In this document: one piece after another, positions 17,867 through 27,085 of the stretch | Layout of the letters: each line of letters begins with the position of its first letter | How positions within the stretch are numbered: the stretch's first letter is position 1 | DNA from: an uncultured Lachnospiraceae bacterium | GTDB lineage: Bacteria; Bacillota; Clostridia; Lachnospirales; Lachnospiraceae | Reading direction: 5' to 3' | Assembly: GCA_934364805.1 (NCBI GenBank) | Contig: CAKRMH010000014.1 | Span: 8,600 to 72,599 of the forward strand | Length of the DNA: 64,000 bases | Translations under genes and position numbers: made by a program | The notes under the pieces: generated by a model | The model's database searches: none | Told to the model about the DNA's origin: nothing | The model's input: the letters and a program-made list of their open reading frames with translations, nothing else

Positions 17867-20800
17867 TTATATTATAGTGCTTTTTTCACCATCTAGCAAG
17901 ATTTTTATTTGCATATCAGACAGCAGCTTCTCTAATATTACAAGGACATCCTGTGTCTTTTCCCTCGAATTCCCTTTTATCATATAGGAAAAATATGGAT
18001 TTTTGGTGTCCATGGTAAACTTCAGAAACGGAGCATATGTTTCCAGCAATCCCGGGATCTTTGCAGGATCAACCTTCGCTTTTTCGTACATCGTAAGTTT
18101 CAGTTCATTGCCTTTCTGCACGATATCGGACACATATACGCTGTGTGCTTTTGCCTTCAGTCTTGCGATCGTAAGCAGGTTCTGAACTGATTTCGGCGGC
18201 TCTCCAAAACGGTCGATCAGTTCCTCCAGCATTTCCTCGGATTCCTCCATGGTCTCCACTCCGGCGATCCGCTTGTAGATATCGAGCTTCTGAAGCTCGT
18301 TGGCGATATAAGTGGACGGAATAAAAGCGTTGGTTTCCACATCCACAGAGGTATCGAATTTTTCTGTCGGTGCAATTCCTTTTGCCTCTTTGACCGCTTC
18401 ATTTAGCATTTTACAGTACAGGTCGTAGCCGACTGCCTCCATGTGTCCACTCTGCTCTGCGCCAAGAAGATTGCCTGCGCCGCGGATCTCCAGATCCCGC
18501 ATTGCAATTTTAAAACCGCTTCCCAGCTCGGTATACTCTTTGATCGCTGCCAGCCGTTTTTCCGCAACTTCCTTTAACATCTTGTTTCTGCGATACATCA
18601 GGAATGCATACGCAGTCCGGTTTGATCTTCCGACACGTCCACGCAGCTGGTAAAGCTGGGATAATCCCATGTTATCTGCATCATGGATAATCATGGTATT
18701 GACATTGGAGATGTCCAGTCCGGTCTCAATGATCGTCGTTGAAACCAGAACATCGATCTCTCCATTGATAAAGCTGTACATGATCCGTTCCAGCTCCGTC
18801 TCCTTCATCTGTCCGTGTGCAAAAGCAACGTTTGCCTCAGGGACAAGCTGCTGGATGCGCTGTGTTACCTCATCAATATCCCGCACTTTATTGTATACAT
18901 AATACACTTGTCCCTCGCGTGCCAGTTCCCGGGTGATTGCTTCCCGGACAAGCTCATCGTTATACTCCATAACATACGTCTGGATCGGAACACGGTCCAT
19001 CGGCGGTTCTTCAAGAACACTCATATCCCGGATTCCGATCAGGCTCATATGCAGGGTACGCGGGATCGGTGTTGCAGTCAGCGTAAGCACATCTACATTG
19101 GTTTTCAGCTGCTTGATCTTCTCCTTATGGGCAACGCCGAAACGCTGTTCCTCATCAATGATCAACAGTCCAAGATCTTTAAATGTCACATCCTTGGAAA
19201 GTACCCTGTGCGTTCCTACTATGATGTCTACCTGTCCTTTTTTCACGCCCTCGATGGTTTTTTTCTGTTCTGCTGCAGACCGGAAGCGGCAGAGCAGATC
19301 CACCGTTACCGGGAAATCTTTCATTCGCTGTGAGAAGTTATTATACACCTGCTGGGCAAGGATCGTGGTCGGAACCAGGTAAACGACCTGCTTGTTTTCC
19401 TGAACCGCTTTAAAAGCCGCGCGGATAGCGATCTCCGTTTTGCCATAGCCGACGTCTCCGCAGATCAGACGGTCCATGATCTTGCTGCTTTCCATGTCTT
19501 TTTTGGTTTCCTCGATGGCGATCTCCTGATCCTCGGTCTCCTCAAACGGGAAAAGTTCCTCAAATTCCCGCTGCCATACGGTGTCTGCACCATAAACATA
19601 GCCCTGCTGCTTTTCCCTTGCCGCATACAGTTTTACAAGATCCTGTGCGATCTCTTTGACTGCACCGCGGACACGGCTTTTCGTGCGTCCCCACTCCTGT
19701 CCGCCAAGCTTGTTTAATTTCGGTTTCTTTGCGTCTTTTCCAGCGTATTTCTGGATCTGCTCCAGCTGTGTCGCCAGAATATAAAGGTTGGAGCCGCCCG
19801 AATATTCAATCTTGATATAATCTTTCACGGTTTTATCGACTTCGATCTTTTCGATTCCGCGGTAGATTCCAAGTCCGTGATTCTCATGAACGACGTAATC
19901 GCCTACGCTTAAATCTGTAAAACTCTGGATTTTTTCTCCTTCGTAGGTACGGCGGCGCTTCTTCTTTTTCTTTTCTGCACCGAAAATATCCGTCTCTGTG
20001 ATGACAACGAACTGCAGGATCGGATATTCAAAGCCTTTGTGGATCTTACCATAGCACACCATGATCTCCCCTGGTTGTACGATATGGTCATAGTCCTCCG
20101 TATAAAAAGCGGAAAGCCCCTCATTGCTCAGGTCTTCTGCAAGTCTTTTCGCTCTTGTCCTGGAGCCGGAAAGCAGGATCGTCTTATAACCATTCTTCCG
20201 ATACTGCTTCAGATCTTTGACAAGGAGATCAAAACTGTTATTGTACGGATTAACATTTTTGCCGTGGATCGTATACTGTCCAATGTTCTTCAGCCCATTT
20301 GTTTTCATATCCAGCGCATTGAGTGCCAGACATGGGTAACGTTCGAGCGTTCCAAGAATCTCTTTTATGCCAAAGAGTTCCTTCATCTGCCCCGGAAGAA
20401 TATAGCCCTTTTCCAGACGCTGTTTCATGCTCTCCGAAAATTCTGTTTCTGTCTGGCGTCCGCGTTCCACGCTCCGGCTCATCTCATCAAAAAAGACGAT
20501 CGTATCATTTTTATCGAAATAATCCAAAAGCCCGTTCCGATCCCCGCAGAAATAGGATAAAAAAGCATCCATTCCGGTGCACATGGAGAGTTCTCCCCAT
20601 TCTTCCGCCAGTTCGTCCACCATGGCAGTTGTGCGGTATGCTTCTTCCGTTTTCATATCTTTCCGGAGCTGCTCTGCTGCTTTCTGTGCCTCTTTCCGGA
20701 TCTTATCAATTCCGGCATTTTTCTGTTCTTCGGTCAGGACAAGCTCACATGCAGGATAAACGGTCAGTTCTTCCATAAGTTCTATGGATCTCTGGCTTTC

Positions 20801-21418
20801 GGTATCAAACGAGCGCAGTGTGTCTACCTCGTCTCCCCACATCTCGATACGAACCGGATTTTCCTCTGTCAGTGGAAAAATATCAAGGATTCCTCCCCTT
20901 AGGGCAAACTGCCCCATGGTCTCAACCTGATATTCCTTTTCGTATCCCATGCGCACCAGCTGCGCAGTGATCTTTTTCAGATCCAGAATGTCCCCGGAAT
21001 GAATCGTAAGCACACTGTCCCACATGTTCTGCGGAGGTGCCATCGTATTCATCAGCGCATCAAAGGTTGTGATCAGTGTGACCTGCTTTTTCTCATGAAT
21101 TGCCTTGAGCGCATTGATCCGCTCTGCTGTGAGCAGATTTCCACGGATATCAGACTGATAAAAAAGCACATCTTTCGCCGGATAATATACCGCATCCGGA
21201 TCAAAAAAGCTGTAATCCTCATATAATTCTTTGGCTCTTTGCTCATGAAAAGTGACAATGATCTTATTTTTCAGACCATTGTCCATCGCATAGATCATAT
21301 GTGGTTTTTGTGCATCCGTACACCCTGAGACCGTGATCACGCCACGTTCCTTTTCCAGAGTGTCCGCCATCTCCTGAAACCCTTGCAGTTCCTGAAGTGG
21401 TTCCAAAAATGCTTTCAC
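17867..21418 (-). CDS. mfd: Transcription-repair coupling factor
   Basis: An 1183-residue SF2 translocase, normal for Mfd. It pushes RNA polymerase off DNA lesions and recruits UvrA. The UvrB-homology module is at the N-terminus, followed by the CarD/RNAP-interaction domain near GDYVVHENHGLGIYRG. The helicase motor has Walker A CGDVGYGKTE, motif II IIDEEQRFGV and LRGRVGRSNR. A C-terminal TRCF domain completes it. Translation starts at GTG 21418, with AGGAGG 7 bases upstream. Between pth and mfd lies the large palindromic element described separately, which any pth-mfd transcript would contain. Confidence 0.97.
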   Translation of the reverse strand: MKAFLEPLQELQGFQEMADTLEKERGVITVSGCTDAQKPHMIYAMDNGLKNKIIVTFHEQRAKELYEDYSFFDPDAVYYPAKDVLFYQSDIRGNLLTAERINALKAIHEKKQVTLITTFDALMNTMAPPQNMWDSVLTIHSGDILDLKKITAQLVRMGYEKEYQVETMGQFALRGGILDIFPLTEENPVRIEMWGDEVDTLRSFDTESQRSIELMEELTVYPACELVLTEEQKNAGIDKIRKEAQKAAEQLRKDMKTEEAYRTTAMVDELAEEWGELSMCTGMDAFLSYFCGDRNGLLDYFDKNDTIVFFDEMSRSVERGRQTETEFSESMKQRLEKGYILPGQMKELFGIKEILGTLERYPCLALNALDMKTNGLKNIGQYTIHGKNVNPYNNSFDLLVKDLKQYRKNGYKTILLSGSRTRAKRLAEDLSNEGLSAFYTEDYDHIVQPGEIMVCYGKIHKGFEYPILQFVVITETDIFGAEKKKKKRRRTYEGEKIQSFTDLSVGDYVVHENHGLGIYRGIEKIEVDKTVKDYIKIEYSGGSNLYILATQLEQIQKYAGKDAKKPKLNKLGGQEWGRTKSRVRGAVKEIAQDLVKLYAAREKQQGYVYGADTVWQREFEELFPFEETEDQEIAIEETKKDMESSKIMDRLICGDVGYGKTEIAIRAAFKAVQENKQVVYLVPTTILAQQVYNNFSQRMKDFPVTVDLLCRFRSAAEQKKTIEGVKKGQVDIIVGTHRVLSKDVTFKDLGLLIIDEEQRFGVAHKEKIKQLKTNVDVLTLTATPIPRTLHMSLIGIRDMSVLEEPPMDRVPIQTYVMEYNDELVREAITRELAREGQVYYVYNKVRDIDEVTQRIQQLVPEANVAFAHGQMKETELERIMYSFINGEIDVLVSTTIIETGLDISNVNTMIIHDADNMGLSQLYQLRGRVGRSNRTAYAFLMYRRNKMLKEVAEKRLAAIKEYTELGSGFKIAMRDLEIRGAGNLLGAEQSGHMEAVGYDLYCKMLNEAVKEAKGIAPTEKFDTSVDVETNAFIPSTYIANELQKLDIYKRIAGVETMEESEEMLEELIDRFGEPPKSVQNLLTIARLKAKAHSVYVSDIVQKGNELKLTMYEKAKVDPAKIPGLLETYAPFLKFTMDTKNPYFSYMIKGNSREKTQDVLVILEKLLSDMQIKILLDGEKSTII

Positions 21419-21449
21419 GTTCTTTCCTCCTGTTATTTTTATCAGACAT

Positions 21450-21748
21450 TTGCGAAACTCTTACAAACAACTTATCTTGGCATGAGCTGTGGACATAAAT
21501 AATCTCAGGCACGCTCTCGCTGCTCATCGCTGGCAGCGGGGATGTAGTTTGCACAAAATGCAAACCACATCCTATGATGCACACGAACAGCATATATGCC
21601 GTTCGGTGCATGGCTCCGATGCTGTGCAGTAAATGCACAGCACGAATTTTACCTATTGTACGGTCGCTAAGTACCGGCCGCTCTGAAGCACCTGTGCGTT
21701 ATTTATATCCACAGCTCATGCCCAATTTATGCTTCAAGAGTTTCGCAA
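21450..21748. repeat. Large palindromic repeat element, copy 1
   Basis: About 300 bp between pth and mfd. The outer arms TTGCGAAACTCTT (21450-21462) and AAGAGTTTCGCAA (21736-21748) pair perfectly over 13 bp. A second stem pairs 21479-21493 with 21708-21722 over 15 bp and continues to CAGG/CCTG (21506-21509, 21691-21694). Two cores (21506-21539 and 21658-21694) are almost identical to cores at 53193 and 53243. The centre, 21540-21657, is specific to this copy and holds three further hairpins (21540-21572, 21577-21611, 21621-21641). No coding frame explains it. It may act as DNA or as RNA in the intergenic part of an operon. Confidence 0.85.
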
Positions 21749-21755
21749 TTGTCTA

Positions 21756-22325
21756 TTATTTTTTTCCATTGAAATCGTTCATGGCCTGGTCGATGTCCCC
21801 ACGCAGGATCATCCCTGCTGCTGCGATCGCATCCTGAATGGCACACTCAACCAGCTTACGGTCTTCCTCTTTGAATCGTCCGAGCACGTGATCTGCGAGA
21901 TCCCATCCTTCCGGTTTTGCGCCAACACCGACTTTGATCCGCATAAAATTCTGCGTTCCAGCGTGTGCTATGATGTTCTTGATCCCATTATGCCCGCCTG
22001 CACTTCCTTTTTTGCGGATACGGATATGTCCAGGATCAAGACTGATGTCATCAAATATGACAAGCATCTCTGTTTCCGGGTCTATTTTATAGAAATTCAG
22101 TGCTTCTATTACACTTTCCCCGCTCAGGTTCATATAGGTCAGCGGCTTTAAAAGCAGAACCTTCGTGCCATCAATGACCCCGGTCCCGCACAGACCTTTA
22201 TGCTTTTTCTCGGTTATACTGATATTATATTTATCTGCAAGAGCATCCATGACATCAAAGCCGATATTGTGTCTTGTATGCTCATATTTCTTATCCGGAT
22301 TACCAAGTCCCACGATTAAAAACAT
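21756..22325 (-). CDS. pth: Peptidyl-tRNA hydrolase
   Basis: A 189-residue bacterial-type Pth that releases peptides from prematurely dissociated peptidyl-tRNA. It has LGNPDKKYEHTRHNIGFDV with the catalytic His, KPLTYMNLSG, the conserved Asp in VIFDDISLDPGHIR and KGSAGGHNGIKNI. Length is standard. Pth beside mfd is the common Firmicute order; here the two are separated by a 330-bp repeat element. The promoter is at 22372-22400. Confidence 0.97.
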   Translation of the reverse strand: MFLIVGLGNPDKKYEHTRHNIGFDVMDALADKYNISITEKKHKGLCGTGVIDGTKVLLLKPLTYMNLSGESVIEALNFYKIDPETEMLVIFDDISLDPGHIRIRKKGSAGGHNGIKNIIAHAGTQNFMRIKVGVGAKPEGWDLADHVLGRFKEEDRKLVECAIQDAIAAAGMILRGDIDQAMNDFNGKK

Positions 22326-22371
22326 ACTTCTTACCTCTTTTTTTGTTTTTCACAATGCCTGTGTTTTTATC

Positions 22372-22400
22372 AGTATAGCGGATTTTTTCATATATCTCAA
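22372..22400 (-). promoter_or_regulatory. pth promoter
   Basis: Minus-strand TTGAGA (22395-22400), 17-bp spacer and TATACT (22372-22377), about 47 bp before the pth ATG. Confidence 0.6.
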
Positions 22401-22428
22401 TGAAACTTTCCTATAAAACCGAAAAAGA

Positions 22429-22454
22429 GAGCGGTCTCCTTTCGGAGTCCGCTC
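22429..22454 (-). terminator. Terminator behind spoVG
   Basis: GAGCGG-A-CTCC and GGAG-A-CCGCTC arms pair on the minus strand around a GAAA-type loop. CTCTTTTTC follows. It closes the glgC-glgD-spoVG unit. Confidence 0.85.
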
Positions 22455-22507
22455 CATGTAAAAACCATATGAAATCATACATTGTGTGCCTGCAGTGGCT
22501 GCCTGCA

Positions 22508-22783
22508 TCATACCTCTTCAGGTACGGATGCCAGTTCTTCCTGATATTTGTTGAGGATCAGTGTCTGAATCCTCTCTCTTGTACCGGAATTAATTGGATG
22601 AGCAATATCCCGGTATTCTCCATCTGCTGCCTTTCTGCTCGGCATCGCAATGAATAATCCTTTTTCCCCCTCAATCACTTTAATGTCATGAACAACAAAC
22701 TCATCATCGATCGTAATTGAAACTACGGCTTTCATTTTGCCCTCTTTATCCACCTTACGGATACGTACATCTGTTATCTGCAT
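22508..22783 (-). CDS. spoVG: SpoVG-family nucleic-acid-binding regulator
   Basis: A 91-residue protein typical of SpoVG. It has MQITDVRIRKVDKEGKMKAV, DDEFVVHDIKVIEG, FIAMPSRKA and the C-terminal EYRDIAHPINSGTR. Known family role: a small DNA/RNA-binding protein that affects sporulation septation, cell-wall genes and virulence genes in Firmicutes. It lies 26 bp behind glgD on the same strand, so it may be cotranscribed with glycogen genes or use an unrecognised promoter. Presence fits a spore-forming lineage but is not proof of sporulation. Confidence 0.95.
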   Translation of the reverse strand: MQITDVRIRKVDKEGKMKAVVSITIDDEFVVHDIKVIEGEKGLFIAMPSRKAADGEYRDIAHPINSGTRERIQTLILNKYQEELASVPEEV

Positions 22784-22809
22784 GTCCTTTCAGCCTCCTC
22801 ACTTAATGT

Positions 22810-23925
22810 CTAAAGCATGTAACGTTCATTCTCCTCGGAGACAATCTTAATGCCATTCTCTCCGCAATAATACGTGTTTGCCTTTAATGTACCCCTGCTT
22901 TCCACAATACAATTTTCCACATGGGTATTATCCCCAATGTATGCATCATTTAAAATGATGGAATTCTTAATTACGCAGTTCTTTCCAATAAATACTTTTT
23001 TGAACAGGATGGAATTCTCAACTTTACTGTTGATAATGCATCCGCTGGCGATCAGGCTGTTGGATACATCGGATCCTGTATTATATTTGGCTGGTGGAAG
23101 ATCGTCCACTTTAGAATGGATCTTCGGCTCAGCACGGAAATAACTTCTTACTTCCGGATTCAAAAAGTCCATATTGGTCTGATAATAAGAATCTACACTT
23201 GCAATATTGCTCCAGTATTCGGTTGTCTTGTATGCATAAATCTTCTTAATGTTCTTATACCGGATCAGAACATCGTTAACAAAGTCGAAACGATTCTCTT
23301 CTGCTGCTTTCTCGAGAATCTCGATCAGCTGTCTTCTACGGATTACATAAACGCCTGTAGAAATGGTATTAGACTGCGCCATCAGTGGCTTCTCTTCAAA
23401 ATCAATGATTCTGGAATCCTCATTCATCCGAATGACACCAAAACGGCTTACGTCACTTCCAACCGGCATATCTTTGCATGCGATCGTGATATCTGCTTTC
23501 TTCTCGATATGATAATCCAGGATCTTGTTGTAATCCATCTTGTATGCACAATCGCCATTGGTGATGATGACATATGGCTCATGGCGTTTTTTCAGGAAAT
23601 CAATGTTCTGATACATTGCATCTGCCGTTCCGCGATACCAGTCACTGTTCTCTGCTGTCACAGTTGGAGTAAACAGATACAGTCCTCCCTGTTTACGTCC
23701 GAAATCCCACCACTTGGAAGAACTCAGATGTTCATTCAGAGAACGCGCATTGTACTGAGTCAGTACTGCTACTGTCTGTACATGGGAATTGCTCATATTG
23801 CTTAATGCAAAATCGATGCAACGGAAGCTTCCGCCTACCGGCATTGCTGCAATTGCACGTTTTCTTGATAATTCTTTCATGCGGTTGCTGTTACCGCCAG
23901 CTAAAATAATACCTACTGCCTTCAT
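22810..23925 (-). CDS. glgD: GlgD-type ADP-glucose pyrophosphorylase subunit
   Basis: A 371-residue nucleotidyltransferase-like protein. It starts KAVGIILAGGNSNRMKELS, where the signature GGxGxRL of active enzymes is altered to GGNSNRM. The C-terminal part is a left-handed beta-helix (VENSILFKKVFIGKNCVIKN). In Firmicutes GlgD pairs with catalytic GlgC and raises its activity. Its ATG overlaps the GlgC stop by 4 bp (ATGA), so the two are coupled and should be made in similar amounts. Confidence 0.93.
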   Translation of the reverse strand: MKAVGIILAGGNSNRMKELSRKRAIAAMPVGGSFRCIDFALSNMSNSHVQTVAVLTQYNARSLNEHLSSSKWWDFGRKQGGLYLFTPTVTAENSDWYRGTADAMYQNIDFLKKRHEPYVIITNGDCAYKMDYNKILDYHIEKKADITIACKDMPVGSDVSRFGVIRMNEDSRIIDFEEKPLMAQSNTISTGVYVIRRRQLIEILEKAAEENRFDFVNDVLIRYKNIKKIYAYKTTEYWSNIASVDSYYQTNMDFLNPEVRSYFRAEPKIHSKVDDLPPAKYNTGSDVSNSLIASGCIINSKVENSILFKKVFIGKNCVIKNSIILNDAYIGDNTHVENCIVESRGTLKANTYYCGENGIKIVSEENERYML

Positions 23926-25193
23926 TTTCTGTCACCTGCCTTAATAATCACTTCGCCGCTTGCCAGATTACCATCCGGATAATCCGCTTTGTCTGTCACA
24001 CCTGAGATTGCTGTATTCCTGCCGATCTTAACTCCTTCCGGAATCACAGAAGCTTCTCCGACTGTTACAAGTCCAAAGGAATAGATGCTTGCATTCAGTT
24101 TATTTGGAGCTTCCTCTCCTGTTCCAAGAACTGCGCCATCCCGGATCTCGCATTTCTCAGCGACAATGGATTTATCAATCGTGACATGATCTCCGATCAT
24201 CGTATCCTGCATAACGATCGAATCACGGATCACGGTACCTTTCCCAATATGTACATTCGGGCCGATCACGGAATTCTCTACGTCTCCGTATACTTCTGCC
24301 CCTTCCCCGATAATACTTCTCTCAACATGAGCTTCCGAAGCAATATACTGTGGTTCAATGCTGTCTGATTTGGTATAGATCTTCCAGTACTCTTCATATA
24401 AATTGAATTCCGGAATCAGGTCGATCAGTTCCATATTGGCTTCCCAATAAGAACCAAGTGTTCCTACATCCTTCCAGTATCCGTTAAATTCATATGCAAA
24501 AAGGCGTTTCTGATTTTCAAAGCAGTATGGAATAATATGTTTACCGAAATCGCATCCATTCTGATCTTTCATGGCGATCAATGCATCACGCAATACCGGC
24601 CATGAGAAAATGTAGATACCCATAGAAGCGAGGTTGCTTCTTGGATGCTCCGGTTTCTCTTCAAATTCCATGATCTTTTTATCATCATCCGCAATCACAA
24701 TACCAAAACGGGACGCCTCTTCCATCGGAACCGGCATCGTAGCAATCGTTACATCCGCTTTGTTCGCTTTGTGGAAATCAAGCATAACCTCATAATCCAT
24801 CTTGTAAATATGATCTCCGGAAAGGATCAGGACATAATCTGGATTATACTGTTCCATATAACGTATATTCTGGTAAATTGCATTCGCAGTTCCGGAATAC
24901 CATTCACTGTTGTTGCTTCTTTCGTAAGGTGGAAGTACGGTAACTCCACCATTGTTGCGGTCGAGATCCCATGGAATACCAATTCCAATATGTGTATTCA
25001 GTCTGAGTGGCTGATACTGTGTCAGCACCCCGACCGTGTCGATCCCCGAATTAATGCAGTTGCTTAACGGGAAATCAATGATTCGATATTTGCCGCCAAA
25101 CGCAACTGCCGGCTTTGCAACATCAGCCGTCAGAACACCAAGTCTGCTGCCTTGACCGCCTGCTAACAGCATAGCTATCATTTCTTTCTTCAT
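23922..25193 (-). CDS. glgC: Glucose-1-phosphate adenylyltransferase
   Basis: About 423 residues. It makes ADP-glucose from ATP and glucose-1-phosphate for glycogen synthesis. The catalytic signature is intact: AMLLAGGQGSRLGVLT, followed by KPAVAFGGKYRIIDFPLSNC, ILSGDHIYKMDY and FEEKPEHPRSN. The end is a beta-helix for regulation and oligomerisation. I place the start at ATG 25193; GAGGAG lies 11 bases upstream. An earlier in-frame start at 25220 is possible. The operon is glgC-glgD-spoVG with a promoter at 25237-25265; no glgA or glgB is in the window. Confidence 0.96.
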   Translation of the reverse strand: MKKEMIAMLLAGGQGSRLGVLTADVAKPAVAFGGKYRIIDFPLSNCINSGIDTVGVLTQYQPLRLNTHIGIGIPWDLDRNNGGVTVLPPYERSNNSEWYSGTANAIYQNIRYMEQYNPDYVLILSGDHIYKMDYEVMLDFHKANKADVTIATMPVPMEEASRFGIVIADDDKKIMEFEEKPEHPRSNLASMGIYIFSWPVLRDALIAMKDQNGCDFGKHIIPYCFENQKRLFAYEFNGYWKDVGTLGSYWEANMELIDLIPEFNLYEEYWKIYTKSDSIEPQYIASEAHVERSIIGEGAEVYGDVENSVIGPNVHIGKGTVIRDSIVMQDTMIGDHVTIDKSIVAEKCEIRDGAVLGTGEEAPNKLNASIYSFGLVTVGEASVIPEGVKIGRNTAISGVTDKADYPDGNLASGEVIIKAGDRK

Positions 25194-25236
25194 CACGTCA
25201 ATCACTCCTCGTCTGTTCATGTTTTTGGGTAATTAA

Positions 25237-25265
25237 ATTATAGCATATTGCCTTTTTCGTAACAA
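25237..25265 (-). promoter_or_regulatory. glgC promoter
   Basis: Minus-strand TTGTTA (25260-25265), 17-bp spacer and perfect TATAAT (25237-25242). A tandem pair of TTTTACATC motifs (about 25318-25338) lies upstream in the divergent region and could be a regulator site. Confidence 0.65.
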
Positions 25266-25387
25266 CATTTTTCACAATATTTATTTTCATTTTTGTTTTT
25301 TTTCGTCAGATTACACAATTTTTACATCCTTTTACATCTTTTGCGAAAATTCGATATACTTCGCAGAAGAAACGCAGTAGTTTGTCT

Positions 25388-25415
25388 TTGCAAAATATGT
25401 GAATACGGTTATAAT
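25388..25415 (+). promoter_or_regulatory. murC promoter
   Basis: TTGCAA (25388-25393), 16-bp spacer and TATAAT (25410-25415), about 45 bp before murC and divergent from the glgC promoter. Confidence 0.6.
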
Positions 25416-25460
25416 AATAAAGAACTTTTAATCCATTATATATAATAGGTAGGTAGTTTT

Positions 25461-26840
25461 ATGTATAAATTAAACTTTAATCAGCCGGTTCATGTCCATT
25501 TTATCGGGATCGGCGGAATCAGCATGAGTGGTCTTGCTGAGATTCTTCATGAAGAGAACTTTACAATTTCCGGATCCGATGCCCATGAGTCCGATCTGAC
25601 CAGGAATTTAGAAGCCAAAGGCATCCGGATCTTCTACGGTCAGAAGGCCGAAAACATCATTCCGGGAATTGATCTTGTTGTATACACAGCCGCAATCCGT
25701 GAGGATAATCCGGAATTCGTTGCTGCAAAAGAGAAAAACATTCCTATGCTGACCCGTGCAGAACTGCTTGGCCAGATCATGGATAACTATGAGCGCTCCA
25801 TCGCAGTTGCCGGAACACATGGGAAAACGACCACCACTTCCATGATCAGCACGATCCTGTTAGAGGCAAAGGCAGATCCGACGATCAGCGTCGGCGGTAT
25901 CCTCCAGTCCATCCACGGTAATCTGCGTGTCGGCAATTCAGAGGTTTTCATCACCGAAGCATGTGAGTACACCAACAGTTTTCTGAACTTCCGTCCAAAA
26001 TACAGCATCATCCTAAATATCGAAGCAGAACATCTGGATTTCTTCAAAGATCTTGATGACATCCGCCATTCTTTCCGTGAATATGCCTCCAATACGCTCG
26101 CAGATGGTGCAACGATCATAAACGGAGATATTCCGGATCATCAGGCAATCGTGGAAGGGCTTCCACAGGAGATCATCACCTACGGTCTCACCGATTCATC
26201 CGACTATTATCCTGCCAATGTCCAGTTCAACGACAAGGCCTGTGCTTCCTTTACCGTTATGCACAAAGGAGAAAAAGTCATGGATGTCAGCCTGAATGTT
26301 CCTGGTATGCATAATGTATCCAATGCACTTGCCGCCGTTGCTTTATCTGTGGATATGAAACTTCCGCTTGAAGCAGTCCGCCTCGGACTTGATAAATTTG
26401 GCGGTGCCGACCGTCGTTTCCAGTATAAAGGAACCGTCGACGGCATCACGATCATTGATGATTATGCACATCATCCAACCGAGATCCGTGCAACTTTAAC
26501 AGCTGCCATGAATTATCCACATAAGCGTCTTGTTCTGGTATTCCAGCCACATACCTACTCCAGGACCAAAGCATTTCTCAATGATTTTGCAGATGTACTC
26601 TCCATGGCTGACATGGTTGTCCTTGCTGATATTTATGCCGCCCGTGAGAAAAACACATTCGGGATCAGTTCCAAGGACATTCTCGTAAAGCTGAAGGAAA
26701 AAGGAGTCGATGCACATTATTTCCCTTCCTTTGAGGAAATTGAGAAATTTTTACTGGAAAATTGTATCGACGGAGATTTGTTGATAACTATGGGTGCCGG
26801 AAACGTAGTAGAAATCGGCGAAAACCTGCTCGGAAAATAG
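25461..26840 (+). CDS. murC: UDP-N-acetylmuramate-L-alanine ligase
   Basis: A 459-residue Mur ligase that adds L-alanine to UDP-MurNAc. The N-terminal UDP-binding fold has HFIGIGGISMSGLAEIL, the ATP loop is VAGTHGKTTTTSM, and the metal/substrate region is ITEACEYTNSFLNF. IDDYAHHPTEI and VFQPHTYSRTKAF mark the C-terminal domain. GGTAGGTAG precedes the ATG. It has its own promoter, and its terminator contains a perfect DnaA box. Standard length and all motifs are present. Confidence 0.97.
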   Translation: MYKLNFNQPVHVHFIGIGGISMSGLAEILHEENFTISGSDAHESDLTRNLEAKGIRIFYGQKAENIIPGIDLVVYTAAIREDNPEFVAAKEKNIPMLTRAELLGQIMDNYERSIAVAGTHGKTTTTSMISTILLEAKADPTISVGGILQSIHGNLRVGNSEVFITEACEYTNSFLNFRPKYSIILNIEAEHLDFFKDLDDIRHSFREYASNTLADGATIINGDIPDHQAIVEGLPQEIITYGLTDSSDYYPANVQFNDKACASFTVMHKGEKVMDVSLNVPGMHNVSNALAAVALSVDMKLPLEAVRLGLDKFGGADRRFQYKGTVDGITIIDDYAHHPTEIRATLTAAMNYPHKRLVLVFQPHTYSRTKAFLNDFADVLSMADMVVLADIYAAREKNTFGISSKDILVKLKEKGVDAHYFPSFEEIEKFLLENCIDGDLLITMGAGNVVEIGENLLGK

Positions 26841-26849
26841 TTTTCCACT

Positions 26850-26858
26850 TTATCCACA
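26850..26858 (+). promoter_or_regulatory. DnaA box inside the murC terminator
   Basis: TTATCCACA, a perfect DnaA 9-mer, whose last six bases are the first bases of the murC terminator stem. Confidence 0.6.
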
Positions 26859-26899
26859 CAACAGACTGGATATCTTCCATCTGCTGTGTGGATTTTTTT
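26853..26899 (+). terminator. murC terminator
   Basis: TCCACACA (26853-26860) pairs with TGTGTGGA (26885-26892). Extra pairs CAGA/TCTG and TGGA/TCCA inside extend the stem, and seven T residues follow. It starts 13 bp behind the murC stop. Confidence 0.8.
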
Positions 26900-26914
26900 A
26901 CATGAATCACCAGC

Positions 26915-27034
26915 TTATCCACGTGATAAAAACATTGGTTTTCCCACCATATTTCCGCATTTTTCATGCGTTTCAGGGGTTTTCCACGAAGTTATCCACA
27001 TTATCAACATTTTTATTCACATCTTTTATCCAAA
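26915..27034 (+). promoter_or_regulatory. Cluster of DnaA boxes upstream of dnaD-like gene
   Basis: Several matches to the DnaA 9-mer TTATCCACA lie in one orientation: TTATCCACG (26915-26923), TTTTCCACG (26980-26988), TTATCCACA perfect (26992-27000), TTATCAACA directly abutting (27001-27009), TTATTCACA (27013-27021) and TTATCCAAA (27026-27034). The last four fall within 43 bp. The region is AT-rich and lies 50-190 bp before the dnaD-like promoter. DnaA binding here is inferred from the motif. It may regulate the helicase-loading genes or titrate DnaA. Confidence 0.7.
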
Positions 27035-27085
27035 ATATGAACACTCTGTCCCTCCACTTTCGACCTTTTGTGAATACTTACCATC

